Shown one piece after another: positions 15,578-27,700 of a stretch of 64,000 nucleotides of DNA. Positions within the stretch are counted from its first letter, which is position 1, and each line of letters opens with the position of its first letter. Origin of the DNA: RH-AL1 sp965249685 (GTDB taxonomy: Bacteria > Pseudomonadota > Alphaproteobacteria > Rhizobiales > Beijerinckiaceae); the NCBI GenBank assembly GCA_965249685.1, contig CBDFMN010000003.1, forward strand, positions 124,001 through 188,000, given 5' to 3'. The translations under genes were made by a program, and so were the position numbers. The notes under the pieces are model-generated. The model was given only the letters and a program-made list of their open reading frames with translations. It made no database searches and was not told the DNA's origin.

Positions 15578-15802
15578 TTACCTCAGCACGATCGGCTGCG
15601 CCGTGCTCGTCACCGCTCCGGGGCGGCGCCCCGTCTCGCCCAGCGCATAGTTTAGGGCGGCATCGCGCGTGATGAAAATGCCGCCGCCGAGCCCGTGCGT
15701 CTCGACGGCGAGCCAGTGGCCTTCGCCGTCCTGGCCGACGAGGAAACTGAGAAGGCGGGCGTCGAGCGCGGCAGACGAATGGTCGGGTCTTAGGGGAACC
15801 AT
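15578..15802 (-). CDS. Small conserved hypothetical protein
   Basis: 74 residues with a curved-sheet look: LLSFLVGQDGEGHWLAVETH, GLGGGIFITRDAALNYALGE, TSTAQPIVLR. The GIFxxRDAAxxYA pattern recurs in small Methylobacterium-type proteins of unknown role. No signal peptide is seen. It stands alone. Confidence 0.6.
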   Translation of the reverse strand: MVPLRPDHSSAALDARLLSFLVGQDGEGHWLAVETHGLGGGIFITRDAALNYALGETGRRPGAVTSTAQPIVLR

Positions 15803-16003
15803 GGATGATCTCTGGTGTCGGACGCATCGCGTGCGGCCGGCATGGAAATAGACCTTTCGAAATAAAGGAACGAGGACAGCCGCGCGGCGCGTTTCTAGGA
15901 ATCTCGTGGGTGCATCGGGAGCGGTTTATGTGGAAGACCACGCAGCTTTCGCTTCCGGGGAAATGACGTCGCACGCGCAGGGCGGATGCTTCAGAGGTGT
16001 CCG

Positions 16004-16693
16004 TCAGTCCGGAACGCGCAGACGGTAGCCGACACCCGTCTCGGTGGTGATATAGCTCGGCCTCTCCGGGACGCTTTCGATTTTCTGGCGCAATTGGCGG
16101 ATGTAGACCCGGAGGTATTGCGGATCTGTCGATGCGCTCCAAACCTTCTGCAGAAGGAAGGCATGCGTCAGCACCTTGCCGGCGTGCTGCACCAGGAGGC
16201 GCAGCAGCTCGTATTCCTTTGGAGACAGCTTGGCCTCGACGCCCTCGACCTTGACGATGCGCCGGACGAGGTCGACGCTCAGCCCGTCGACCGTGAACAC
16301 CGGCTTCTCACCCTGCGTCTGCAGCCTGTGCCGCAAGCCGGCACGCACGCGCGCGAGCAGTTCATTCATGCCAAACGGCTTGGTGACGTAATCGTCCGCG
16401 CCGAGGTCGAAGGCCATGACCTTGCCGGCCTCGTCCTCGCGGCTGGACAGGATGAGCACCGGCACGGCGCTGCCGCGCTCGCGCAGCAGACGCAGCACAT
16501 CAAGCCCCTGCATGTCGGGCAGGCCGAGGTCGAGGATGATCAGGTCCGGCTCGGCCGCAAGGGCTTCAAGCGCGCCCTTGCCGCTCGACGCGTCAATGAC
16601 CTCGTAGCCCTGGGTGCCGAGGCCGGTGCGCAACAGCCGGCGGATCGGCGGCTCGTCGTCGACGACGAGGATGCGCACGGGAAGCGCGTTCAC
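16004..16693 (-). CDS. kdpE: KdpE response regulator
   Basis: 229 residues: a receiver domain with acidic pocket (VDDEP), phospho-Asp in LIILDLGLPDMQG and Lys in YVTKPFG, followed by an OmpR-type winged helix (LSPKEYELLRLLVQHAGKVL ... RVYIRQLRQKIE). It activates kdp transcription when phosphorylated by KdpD. Its ATG overlaps the kdpD stop as ATGA at the end of the operon. Confidence 0.95.
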   Translation of the reverse strand: MNALPVRILVVDDEPPIRRLLRTGLGTQGYEVIDASSGKGALEALAAEPDLIILDLGLPDMQGLDVLRLLRERGSAVPVLILSSREDEAGKVMAFDLGADDYVTKPFGMNELLARVRAGLRHRLQTQGEKPVFTVDGLSVDLVRRIVKVEGVEAKLSPKEYELLRLLVQHAGKVLTHAFLLQKVWSASTDPQYLRVYIRQLRQKIESVPERPSYITTETGVGYRLRVPD

Positions 16694-19404
16694 GCGGCCG
16701 TGTCCAGGGCGGTGCCGGCAGACGGCACGGGCAGGCGCACGGTGAAGACGGCACCGGCGCGGTCCGAGCGGTTGCCGGCGGCGATTGTGCCGTTCATCGC
16801 CTCCACGAACCCCCGCGAGATCGCGAGGCCGAGGCCGGTCCCCGCCCGCACGCGGTCTTCCTTGGGGGCGCGATAGAACTTCTCGAAGATCCGCTCGGTG
16901 TCGTCGCCGGGAATGCCCTCTCCCTCGTCGAGGATCTGCAGGCAGACCAACGCGTCGTCGCGCCAGGTCTGGATCGCGATCACCGTACCTTCGGCGGCAT
17001 ATTTGGCGGCATTGTCGAGGAGGTTGAAAAGGACTTGCTCGAACAGGACCGCGTCGAGGCGCAGCAGGGGTAGATTTTCCGCAAGCTTGAGCGTGACCTT
17101 GTGCCGAGCCAGGATCAACGACGCGCGCCGCAGGGCGGCCCCGATGACCTCGCCGAGGTCGACGAGCGACGCGTTGGGCACGACGGCGCCCGACTCCAGC
17201 TTCGTCATGTCGAGGAGGTTGGCGATGAAACGGCTGAGACGCTCCGACTCCTCGATGATCGTGGCGACGAGTTCGCCCTTGCTTCGCTCGTCCAGGGCTG
17301 CCGCCAGGTCGCGTAAGGCCGAAGCGGCACCCAGGATCGAGGCGAGCGGCGTTCGCAGGTCGTGCGAGATCGACGTGAGGAGGGACGACCGCAGCCGGTC
17401 GGTCTCGGCCACGAGCTTCGCCCGGTCGAGATCCTCCACGAGCTTGACCCGTTCGATCGCCAGCGCCCCTTGGTCGAGCAGGGCATCGAGCAGGCGGCGG
17501 TTCTCGGGCGTCAGCAAGGGACCGGCCTTGTCCGCATCAAGCCCGACGACACCAACCGGACCCCGCCCGGTCCGCATCGGCGCAAACAGGCGGTCGCCGC
17601 CCGGTAGCGTGTCGGCACCGCGGCCGGCCGGCCGGTTGTTCGTCCAGGCCCATTGCGCGGCGGCGAGGTCGGCGGTGCTGAGTGTGTCCTCCGGCGGGTA
17701 GCCGGCCTTCAGCGCAAGGACGCCGTCTTCCGGCAACAGCATCACGACGCGCAATTTCAGCATTGACGCCATCTGATAGGCTGTCGCCCACAGTACGTCG
17801 TCGACGCTCACGCAGGCCGCGAGCTTGCGCGAGAAGCTGTAGAGCGCCTCGGTGACGCGCGCGCGGGCCTGGGCGACCTTGGCCTGGCTCCGCACGCGGG
17901 CGGCCAAGTTGGACACGACGACGGCGACCAGGGTGAAGAAGAAGAGGGCCGCGACATTCGCCGGGTCCGCGATCGTGAACGTGTAGAGCGGCGGCAGAAA
18001 GAAAAAATTGTAGGCGAGCGTCGCCAGGATCACGGCAAACAGCGAGGGGTAGAGGCCGAAGGTCACCGCGACGCCGACAACAGCCGTGAGAAACACGAGG
18101 TCGGCGTTCTGGACACCGAAGATGGGTTTCAGCGCCTCGGCGAGCCCGAGCGCCCCGGCGACCGATGCGAAGGCCACGGCATAGGGCGGCAGTTCGAGCC
18201 TTTCCCCCTCCTCGGGCGCCTTCACGCCTTGCGACTTCTCCTCCTCGATGGGCTCGCCGGCGATGATATGGACGCTGATGTTGCCGGCATGGCCGACCAG
18301 GTGGTGGACCACGGAACCATGCACAAGTTCAAACCAGCGCGATCGCTTCGTCTTGCCAACCACGATCTGCGTGATGTTGTTGGATCGCGCGTAGTCGATG
18401 ATGTCGTCGCTCATACGCCGCCCGCCGCCCGGCACCGTAACCGTTTCCGCGCCGAGCCGCTCGGCGAGCCGCATCGTCTCCGCGATCCTGTCGCGCTGGG
18501 CTTCGGTCAGTTGCAGGCTTCGCGCGGTCTCGACGTGCACGACGATCCAGGCGGCGTGCAGGCGGTCGGCCATGCGCTTGGCGTAGCGCACGAGCGCGGC
18601 CGAGCGCGGGTCCTCGCTGATGCAGACGAGGATGCGCTCGCCCGCCGCCCAGGGTCCGGGGATGGCGTTGACGCGCATGTGCGTCAGCAGCTGCTCGTCG
18701 ACGCGCTGCGCCGTGCGACGCAGGGTCAGTTCGCGCAGCGCCGTCAGATTGCCGGAGGAAAAGAAGTTCTTCAGCGCGCGTTCGGCTTGCTTGGGCAGGT
18801 AGACCTTGCCTTCACGCATCCGATGGATGAGGTCGTCGGGCGCGATATCGATCGCCTCGATGTCATCAGCGCGGTCGAGGATGCCGTCCGGCACCGTCTC
18901 GCGCACCCTCACACGGGTGATCTGCGCGACGACGCTGTTCAGGCTCTCGACGTGCTGGATGTTGAGGGTCGTGTAAACGTCAATGCCGGCGGCCAGCAGC
19001 TCCTCGACGTCGAGGTAGCGCTTCGGGTGGCGGCTGTCGGGCGCGTTGGTATGGGCGAGCTCGTCCACCAGCACCAGCGCAGGCCGGCGCTGGAGCACCG
19101 CGTCGAGGTCCATCTCCTCGAGCTGCCGCCCTTTGTATTCGATGGCGCGTCGGGGAACGATGGCGAGGCCGTCGAGCAGCGCCTGGGTCTCGATGCGCCC
19201 GTGCGTCTCGACGATGCCGACCACCACGTCGACCCCTTCGCGGCGCTTGGCCTGCGCGGCAACGAGCATCTCGTAGGTTTTGCCGACCCCGGGAGCGGCG
19301 CCGAGGAAGATCTTGAGCCGACCGGTCCGACGCTCTTCCCGATGCGCAGCCTCGAGCAGCGCATCGGGCGACAACCTAGAGCCATCGCGAACGGCATCCG
19401 TCAT
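16690..19404 (-). CDS. kdpD: KdpD sensor histidine kinase
   Basis: 904 residues. The N-terminal KdpD domain has the Walker motif GRLKIFLGAAPGVGKTYEML, then a USP-like domain (ERILVCISEDPRSAALVRYA), a four-helix membrane block (about 400-500), a GAF-like part and a kinase core with SISHDLRTPLASILGAASAL (phospho-His), an N box and the G1/G2 ATP site (GTGLGLAISRGF). It senses K+ limitation and phosphorylates KdpE. It follows kdpC by 14 bases. Confidence 0.96.
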   Translation of the reverse strand: MTDAVRDGSRLSPDALLEAAHREERRTGRLKIFLGAAPGVGKTYEMLVAAQAKRREGVDVVVGIVETHGRIETQALLDGLAIVPRRAIEYKGRQLEEMDLDAVLQRRPALVLVDELAHTNAPDSRHPKRYLDVEELLAAGIDVYTTLNIQHVESLNSVVAQITRVRVRETVPDGILDRADDIEAIDIAPDDLIHRMREGKVYLPKQAERALKNFFSSGNLTALRELTLRRTAQRVDEQLLTHMRVNAIPGPWAAGERILVCISEDPRSAALVRYAKRMADRLHAAWIVVHVETARSLQLTEAQRDRIAETMRLAERLGAETVTVPGGGRRMSDDIIDYARSNNITQIVVGKTKRSRWFELVHGSVVHHLVGHAGNISVHIIAGEPIEEEKSQGVKAPEEGERLELPPYAVAFASVAGALGLAEALKPIFGVQNADLVFLTAVVGVAVTFGLYPSLFAVILATLAYNFFFLPPLYTFTIADPANVAALFFFTLVAVVVSNLAARVRSQAKVAQARARVTEALYSFSRKLAACVSVDDVLWATAYQMASMLKLRVVMLLPEDGVLALKAGYPPEDTLSTADLAAAQWAWTNNRPAGRGADTLPGGDRLFAPMRTGRGPVGVVGLDADKAGPLLTPENRRLLDALLDQGALAIERVKLVEDLDRAKLVAETDRLRSSLLTSISHDLRTPLASILGAASALRDLAAALDERSKGELVATIIEESERLSRFIANLLDMTKLESGAVVPNASLVDLGEVIGAALRRASLILARHKVTLKLAENLPLLRLDAVLFEQVLFNLLDNAAKYAAEGTVIAIQTWRDDALVCLQILDEGEGIPGDDTERIFEKFYRAPKEDRVRAGTGLGLAISRGFVEAMNGTIAAGNRSDRAGAVFTVRLPVPSAGTALDTAA

Positions 19405-19418
19405 TTCTTAGCCCGGTA

Positions 19419-20024
19419 TCAGGTCTTCGGAAGAGCGTCCAGCGCCAGGTTCAGCTCGAGAACGTTGACATGCCGTTCACCCAGCACGCCGAGGCTCAGG
19501 CCTGCCGTGTGGCTGGCTACGAGGTCGCGCAGCTTGTCGGCCGGCAGGTTGCGCGCCTTGGCGATCCGCGGCACCTGGAACAGCGCGGCGTCCGGGCTGA
19601 CGTCCGGGTCGAGTCCGGAGGCCGAGGTGGTCACCAGATCCTGCGGCACGGGTTCCGCCGGATTCTCGGCCTTGAGCTTACCCGCATCGTCCTTCACCCG
19701 ATCGATCAAGGCCTTGTTGGTCGGGCCATAGTTCGAGGCTCCGGAGTTCGCGGCGTTGTAGGGCGCGGGAACGGTCTTGGTGGCGTCCTTCGGGTCGGGC
19801 GCCGTCGTCGCGGAGGGGCGGGGATGGAAATAGCGGTCGCTGGTGAACCCCTGCGCGATCAGCGAGGAGCCGACGACCTTGCCGTCGACCATGACGAGGC
19901 TGCCCTCCGCCTGGCGCGGAAACAGCATGCCGGCGAGGCCGGTTACGGCGAAGGGATAGGCGAGGCCGGTCAGGAGCGTGAGCGCGATGACGATGACCAG
20001 AGCGGGGCGGATTTGCTTCAACAT
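19419..20024 (-). CDS. kdpC: KdpC subunit of the K+-transporting ATPase
   Basis: 201 residues with one N-terminal membrane helix (LVIVIALTLLTGLAYPFAVT), the conserved SLIAQGFTSDRYFHPRPSA segment, ASNYGPTNKALIDRVK and the C-terminal SPDAALFQVPRIAKARNLP region. KdpC stabilises ATP binding to KdpB in the inner-membrane complex. It is full length and follows kdpB by 10 bases. Confidence 0.95.
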   Translation of the reverse strand: MLKQIRPALVIVIALTLLTGLAYPFAVTGLAGMLFPRQAEGSLVMVDGKVVGSSLIAQGFTSDRYFHPRPSATTAPDPKDATKTVPAPYNAANSGASNYGPTNKALIDRVKDDAGKLKAENPAEPVPQDLVTTSASGLDPDVSPDAALFQVPRIAKARNLPADKLRDLVASHTAGLSLGVLGERHVNVLELNLALDALPKT

Positions 20025-20034
20025 GGTTCGATCC

Positions 20035-22122
<2,088 letters not shown>

Positions 22123-22173
22123 GAGTTTACGCCTGGTTGCGGCTGAAGAGGACGGGACGGGGAGGCGCTGAGC

Positions 22174-23886
22174 TCAGCTCCCGGAGAAGGTCTGGCCGGC
22201 GACCGTCGCGAGGTGCTCGACGATCGGCCCGAGCGCCAAGGCCGGGAAGAAGGTGAGGCCGCCGACAATGAGGATGACGCCGATCAGCAGGCCCACGAAG
22301 AGCGGCCCCGTGGTCGGGAACGTGCCCGCGGAAGCCGGCACCGTCTTCTTGGCGGCCAGCGAGCCGGCAATCGCCAGTGCGGGCACAATCACCAGGAAGC
22401 GCCCGATGAGCATGCCGATCGCGAGCATCACGTTGTAGAACATCGTGTTGCCCGACAGGCCAGCGAAGGCGGAGCCGTTGTTGGCCGCCGCAGAGGTAAA
22501 GGCGTAGAGCACCTCCGAGAAGCCGTGCGGCCCCGGATTGTTCATCGCCGACACGGCGGAAGGCACGCCGAGGGCCACCGCCGTGCCGCCCAGCATCACG
22601 AGCGGAAGGCAGAGCACGGCGAGCATCGCCATCTTAACTTCCTTGGCCTCGATCTTCTTGCCGAGATATTCCGGTGTGCGTCCAACCATAAGGCCGGCGA
22701 CGAAGATCGCGATAATGACGAAGACGATCATTCCGTAGAGGCCGGAGCCGACGCCGCCGAAGATCACCTCGCCAAGCTGCATGTTGATCAGCGGGATCAT
22801 CCCGCCGATCGCGGTGAAGCTGTCGTGCATCGCGTTGACGGCGCCGCAGGAGGTGTCGGTGGTGATGGTGGCGAAGAGCGAGGCGCCGGCCATGCCGAAG
22901 CGCACCTCCTTGCCTTCCCAGTTGCCGCCCTCGACGCCGAGCGCGTGGATCAGCGGGTTGCCCGCCGTCTCGGCCGCGTAGACGACAATGACGCCGGCCA
23001 GGAACAGCACGCCCATAGCCGAGAAGATCGCCCAGCCCTGGCGCTGGTTGCCGACCATGCGGCCGAACACGTTGGTGAGGGCCGCCCCGATGGCGAAGAT
23101 CGACACCATCTGGACGAAGTTGGACAGCGCCGTTGGATTCTCGAAGGGGTGCGCGGCATTGGCGTTGAAGAACCCGCCTCCGTTGGTCCCGAATATCTTG
23201 ATGGCGACTTGGCTGGCGACCGGACCGACGGCGATTGTCTGCTTCGCACCTTCCAACGTCGAGGCTTCGACATAGGCACTGAGCGTCTGCGGAATACCCT
23301 GCCAGACGAGGAACAACGCGTAGACGACGCAGATCGGCAGCAGGACGTAGAGCGTGCAGCGCGTGACGTCGACCCAGAAGTTGCCGACCGTGCGCGCCGA
23401 GGCGCGGGAGAAGCCGCGGATCACGGCGACGGCGATGGCGATGGCGGTCGCCGCCGACAGGAAGTTCTGGTGCGTCATGCCGAGCATCTGCGTGAGGTAC
23501 GACATCGTCGACTCGCCACCGTAGTTCTGCCAGTTGGTGTTGGTGATGAAGCTCACGGCCGTGTTGAAGGCCAGGCCTTCCTCGACGGCACCTTGCCCCG
23601 CCGGGTTGAACGGCAACACGCCCTGAAGCCGCAAGATCGCGTAGAGGATCACGAAGCCGATGATGTGGTAGAGCATGATCGCGAAGGTGTAGCCCAGCCA
23701 ATGCTGCTCCTGCTTCTCGTCGACGCCGGCGACGGCGTAGAGGAGGCGCTCGATCGGCCGGAGCACCGGCGACAGCAAGGTCCTCTCGCCGTTGAAGACG
23801 CGGGTCATGTACCCGCCCAGCGGCTTGGTGAGCAAAATCACGACAAAGCAGAAAATGACGATTTGGGCCCAACCTACGAAGGTCAT
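22174..23886 (-). CDS. kdpA: KdpA K+ channel-like subunit
   Basis: 570 residues and about ten membrane helices. The four selectivity-filter loops are present: TNTNWQNYGG, GTNGGGFFNAN, TDTSCGAVN and AAANNGSAF. KdpA binds and passes K+ with high affinity. It begins 10 bases after kdpF. Confidence 0.97.
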   Translation of the reverse strand: MTFVGWAQIVIFCFVVILLTKPLGGYMTRVFNGERTLLSPVLRPIERLLYAVAGVDEKQEQHWLGYTFAIMLYHIIGFVILYAILRLQGVLPFNPAGQGAVEEGLAFNTAVSFITNTNWQNYGGESTMSYLTQMLGMTHQNFLSAATAIAIAVAVIRGFSRASARTVGNFWVDVTRCTLYVLLPICVVYALFLVWQGIPQTLSAYVEASTLEGAKQTIAVGPVASQVAIKIFGTNGGGFFNANAAHPFENPTALSNFVQMVSIFAIGAALTNVFGRMVGNQRQGWAIFSAMGVLFLAGVIVVYAAETAGNPLIHALGVEGGNWEGKEVRFGMAGASLFATITTDTSCGAVNAMHDSFTAIGGMIPLINMQLGEVIFGGVGSGLYGMIVFVIIAIFVAGLMVGRTPEYLGKKIEAKEVKMAMLAVLCLPLVMLGGTAVALGVPSAVSAMNNPGPHGFSEVLYAFTSAAANNGSAFAGLSGNTMFYNVMLAIGMLIGRFLVIVPALAIAGSLAAKKTVPASAGTFPTTGPLFVGLLIGVILIVGGLTFFPALALGPIVEHLATVAGQTFSGS

Positions 23887-23896
23887 GGTAATAATC

Positions 23897-23986
23897 CTAG
23901 AAACGCTCTGCGCGGATGAGTGCGTAGGTGAGATAGAAAAGGATGCCGGCGGTCACGATCGCGGCGAGAACGTAGTCGAATGTCAT
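23897..23986 (-). CDS. kdpF: KdpF small membrane subunit
   Basis: 29 residues, MTFDYVLAAIVTAGILFYLT then YALIRAERF, a single membrane helix ending in basic/acidic residues, as in KdpF. It is preceded by AGGGA at nine bases and lies directly upstream of kdpA. KdpF is a lipid-like stabiliser of the KdpABC complex. Confidence 0.85.
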   Translation of the reverse strand: MTFDYVLAAIVTAGILFYLTYALIRAERF

Positions 23987-23998
23987 GCGGGCGATCCC

Positions 23999-24082
23999 TT
24001 AGAGACGGTCGCAACCCACGGCATAGGCCGAGGTCACGAGGAAAAAGGCGATGCCGGAAACGATGAAGATGGCGTCGAGCAT
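23999..24082 (-). CDS. 27-residue membrane microprotein upstream of kdpF
   Basis: ATG 24082 to TAA 23999-24001 encodes MLDAIFIVSGIAFFLVTSAY then AVGCDRL. It is one membrane helix with a CDRL tail. It lies 12 bases before kdpF and is the first frame of the operon. I recall similar single-helix peptides with a [YF]xxxCDRL end heading kdp operons in Hyphomicrobiales, though I cannot confirm this here. It may be a further Kdp-complex peptide. Confidence 0.6.
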   Translation of the reverse strand: MLDAIFIVSGIAFFLVTSAYAVGCDRL

Positions 24083-24330
24083 GGAAGTCCTCGCGAAGAG
24101 AGAAGTGGGACGGGCAAGCGTCCGCACTTCACGCCTACCATCGTCCGCGTGGGCGGTGGCTTTCTATTGGCCCGCTATCCCTCCCGCATAGGAATCTCGT
24201 GGGGTTGGTCGTGGGTGGTAACGGCGTCGCGAGCCGGCGCAAGGCGTCTTGCGACCGGGAGGCTTGGTCGGGCTCGCGCTGGCGCAATCGGTGAATTGGT
24301 GTAGGTTTCCCACCGAACGGGGGGAGAAGC

Positions 24331-24744
24331 ATGCGACCGATCTTGAGCTTGACGATCGTCTACCTGGCCGCGCTCGGCAGCGCACAGGCGCAGGCGGTCA
24401 TGATGCCGGCCAACGCGGACATGCGCGCCATGCAGGCGCCGATCAATTGGGAGGGAAGCCGGACGCAGCGCACCCAGGATGCGGACGCCCCGCCGGTCAG
24501 CGTCGCGCCGCCCCTCGCCACGCAGGCGGTGAGCCCTCCCGTCGCGGGCGAAGCGCAGCGAGTCGAATACGTCATCGACGTGCTCGACAAGGACGGTCGC
24601 GTCACCGAGACCTTGGCGCGTTGCTCGGACCTTTCGGTTGCGCGGGCCGCCTTCAAGCAGGCGGTTCGGGAGCGGCCACGTTCTAAGGTGACGTTGAGCC
24701 AGGGGACGACCGTCGTGGCCAAGAGGGACGTCGCAACCCGCTAG
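24331..24744 (+). CDS. Secreted hypothetical protein
   Basis: 137 residues with a signal peptide (MRPILSLTIVYLAALGSAQA, cut near AQA). An unstructured Pro/Ala-rich middle follows, then a small folded end (VEYVIDVLDKDGRVTETLAR, ARAAFKQAVRERPRSKVTLS, TTVVAKRD). The function is unknown. It is divergent from the kdp operon and convergent with the RND gene. Confidence 0.65.
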   Translation: MRPILSLTIVYLAALGSAQAQAVMMPANADMRAMQAPINWEGSRTQRTQDADAPPVSVAPPLATQAVSPPVAGEAQRVEYVIDVLDKDGRVTETLARCSDLSVARAAFKQAVRERPRSKVTLSQGTTVVAKRDVATR

Positions 24745-24776
24745 GCGGCCTCGGCGACGACGCGGTCGCGGGGCGG

Positions 24777-27700
24777 CTATTCCGCGGCGATCACGACATC
24801 GTCGGCGCTGGCCGCATCGTGCGGCCGCGGCCCTGCCGCGCGCTGCGGCGTCACGAGGCGGCCGAACAGTCGCGCCAGGAGTCGCTGCGCATCATCCATC
24901 AGGATGAAGATCGCCGGCACGAAGATCAGCGACAGGCACGTCGAGACGATCAGGCCACCGATGACCGCGATGGCCATGGGCGAGCGGAACTCGCCGCCGA
25001 TGCCGAAGGCCATGGCGCTCGGCACCATGCCCGCGGCCATGGCGATCGTCGTCATCACGATCGGCCGCGCCCGTTTGCGCCCGGAGTCGATGATGGCAGT
25101 CACGCGATCGACGCCCGCCGCCATCTCCTCCAGGGCGAGGTCCACGAGCATGATGGCGTTCTTCGTCACCACGCCCATCAGCATCAGGATGCCGATCACC
25201 ACAGGCATGGAGATGGGCTTGTGGAAGATGAGCAGGCCGAGGATCGCGCCGCCGATCGAGAGCGGCAGCGAGAACAAGATGGTGAGCGGCTGCGCCACGC
25301 TGCCGAACAGCAGCACCAGAACCGCCAGCACCATCATCAGGCCGGTCCCCATCGCGATGGCGAAGCCCGAGAAGACCTCGTTCATGATCTCGGCGTCACC
25401 GACCTGGGAGAGCGTCACGCCGTCAGGCAGAGCACGGGCGGTCGGCAGTTGCATGGCCCCGTCGATGAGTTCGCCCAAGGCGTCGGACCCCTGCATGTCC
25501 CCTTCGACGGCGGTGCGTACCGAACGGTCGTAGCGGTCGATCGACGTTGGGCCACGCCCAAGCGACAGGGTGGCGACGGCGCTGAGAGGCACCGAGCCGC
25601 CGCCGACGAGGGGCACCTTCAAAGCTTGCAGCACGTCGAGCCGGCCGCGTACGGCGTCCGGCAGCTGCACGCGGATCGGGACCTGCCGGCTGCCCTCGGT
25701 CAACTTGGCCAGGTTGGCGCCGATGTCGCCGATCGTGCCCACGCGCACCGTCTGCGCGATCGCGGCCGTGGAGACGCCGAGCTCCGCGGCGACGTCGGAC
25801 CGTGGCCTGACGCGGATCTCCGTGCGGTCGACAGGCGCCGTCGAGATGACGTTGACGAGGTGGGGCAGGGCGGCCATCTCGCGGCGCAGCCGCGCGGCAG
25901 TCTCCGTCACCAAGGGTTGGTCACGGCCACCGAGCACGAGGGCGACGTCGCGCTGGCCGTTGTCGCGGACTTGCCAGAAGCGGATATCCGGCTGGTCGCG
26001 CAGGATGGCGCCGATCGCGACCTCGACGTCGGCCTCCGTGCGGGTGCGCTCGGCCTTGGGCAAGAGTGTGACGGTGAGCGTGGCGACGCGGATTTCACGC
26101 TTGGAGGGGATCTGCCGCCCGCCGTCGGCGAAGACCGAGACGACCTCGGGCAGGGCCTTGACGCGCCGGGTGATGGCGTCCGTCACCGTTTGCGTATCGG
26201 CCAGGCGCGCGCCCGGTGGCAGCTCCACCGTCAATTGGGTGCGGGCATGGTCTTCCTTCGGGATAAATCCCGAAGGAAGCAGGCGCGCCGAGGCGATGGA
26301 GACGGCGAACAGGACGAGGCCAATGGCGAGGGTCACGAATTTGTGCCGCACGGAGGCCGAGACGATCCGCAGGTAAGCGCGCAGGATCGGCCCCTCGCGC
26401 TCCTCCGTCGTTCCATGCGGGCGCAGGAAATAGGCGGCCAGCATCGGCGTGAGCAGCCGGGCTACGAGCAGGGATACGGTGACCGCCGCGGCGATCGTCA
26501 GGCCGAACTGCTTGAAATATTGGCCTGCGATACCGCCCATGAAGCTGACCGGCATGAAGATCGCGACGATCGTCGCGGTGATGGCGATGACGGCGAGGCC
26601 GATCTCGTCCGCCGCCTCGAGGGCGGCCTGGTAGGGTGTCTTCCCCATCTTGATATGCCGGGCGATGTTCTCGATTTCGACGATGGCGTCGTCGACGAGG
26701 ATGCCGGTGACGAGCGTGATGGCGAGCAGGCTGACGAGGTTGAGCGAAAAGCCCATCAGCGCCATGGCCCAGAATGTTGGCAGCACCGACAGCGGCAGCG
26801 CGATCGCCGCGATCAGCGTGGCGCGCCAATCACGCAGGAAGAGGAACACCACGAGGACGGCGAGGGCGGCGCCCTCCAGGAGGCCGTGCATGGCCGAATC
26901 GTAATTGCCGACCGTGTTCGTCACCGAGGAGTCGATCCTGGTCAAACGCACATTCTGGTGAGCGCGGCCGAGCTCCTCCATCTTGCGGGCGACGGCGTCG
27001 GCGACGGAGGCGTCGCTCGCCCCTTTCGCACGGGTGATCGCCAAGCCGACCACGGGCTTGCCGTCGAGACGGGCAAAGGTACGCGGCTCCGCGGCGGTAT
27101 CGACGATCCGCGCGACGTCGCCCAGCCTCGTATGCCGTCCGCCCGCCAGGGTGATCGATGTGTCGGCCAGCGTCGCGGTCGTCTGCGCTCCGGCCAGCGT
27201 GCGGATCGACTGCTCCTGACCGCCCAGGCCGCCGCGGCCGCCCGCCAGGTCCGCGCTCGTCAGGAGGAGCTGCGCATTGATGTCGGCGGCCGTGACGCCG
27301 AGCGCGGTCAGCCGGTCGGGCTCCAGCTCGATGCGGACCTCGCGATCGACGCCGCCGAGCCGTTCGACGCTGCCGACGCCGCGTACGCCCTGGATCTGCC
27401 GGGCCACGATGTCGTCGACGAACCAGGAAAGGTCCTCCGGGGTCATCGCCGGCGCTGAAACGCCATAGACGAGGATCGGCAGGCCGGCGATGTCGACGCG
27501 GTTGACGATGGGTTCGTCGATCGTGCGTGGGAGGTCCGTGCGGATGCGCGCGAGCGCATCCTTGACGTCGTTGAGGGCGCGGTCGTCGTTCGTTTCCAGT
27601 CGGAACTCGATGCTGGTGGTCGACGTGCCCTCCGTGATGGTCGAGGTGATGTGCTTGACGCCGCTGACGCCGGCGACCGCATCCTCGACGCGCCTCGTCA

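Noticed and set aside
22213..23919. Long open frame opposite kdpA (568 residues)
   Set aside because: It mirrors kdpA codon structure in GC-rich DNA, has His/Asp/Arg-rich nonsense composition and no domain.
24819..27458. Long open frame opposite the RND pump
   Set aside because: Antisense shadow; composition unlike a protein.
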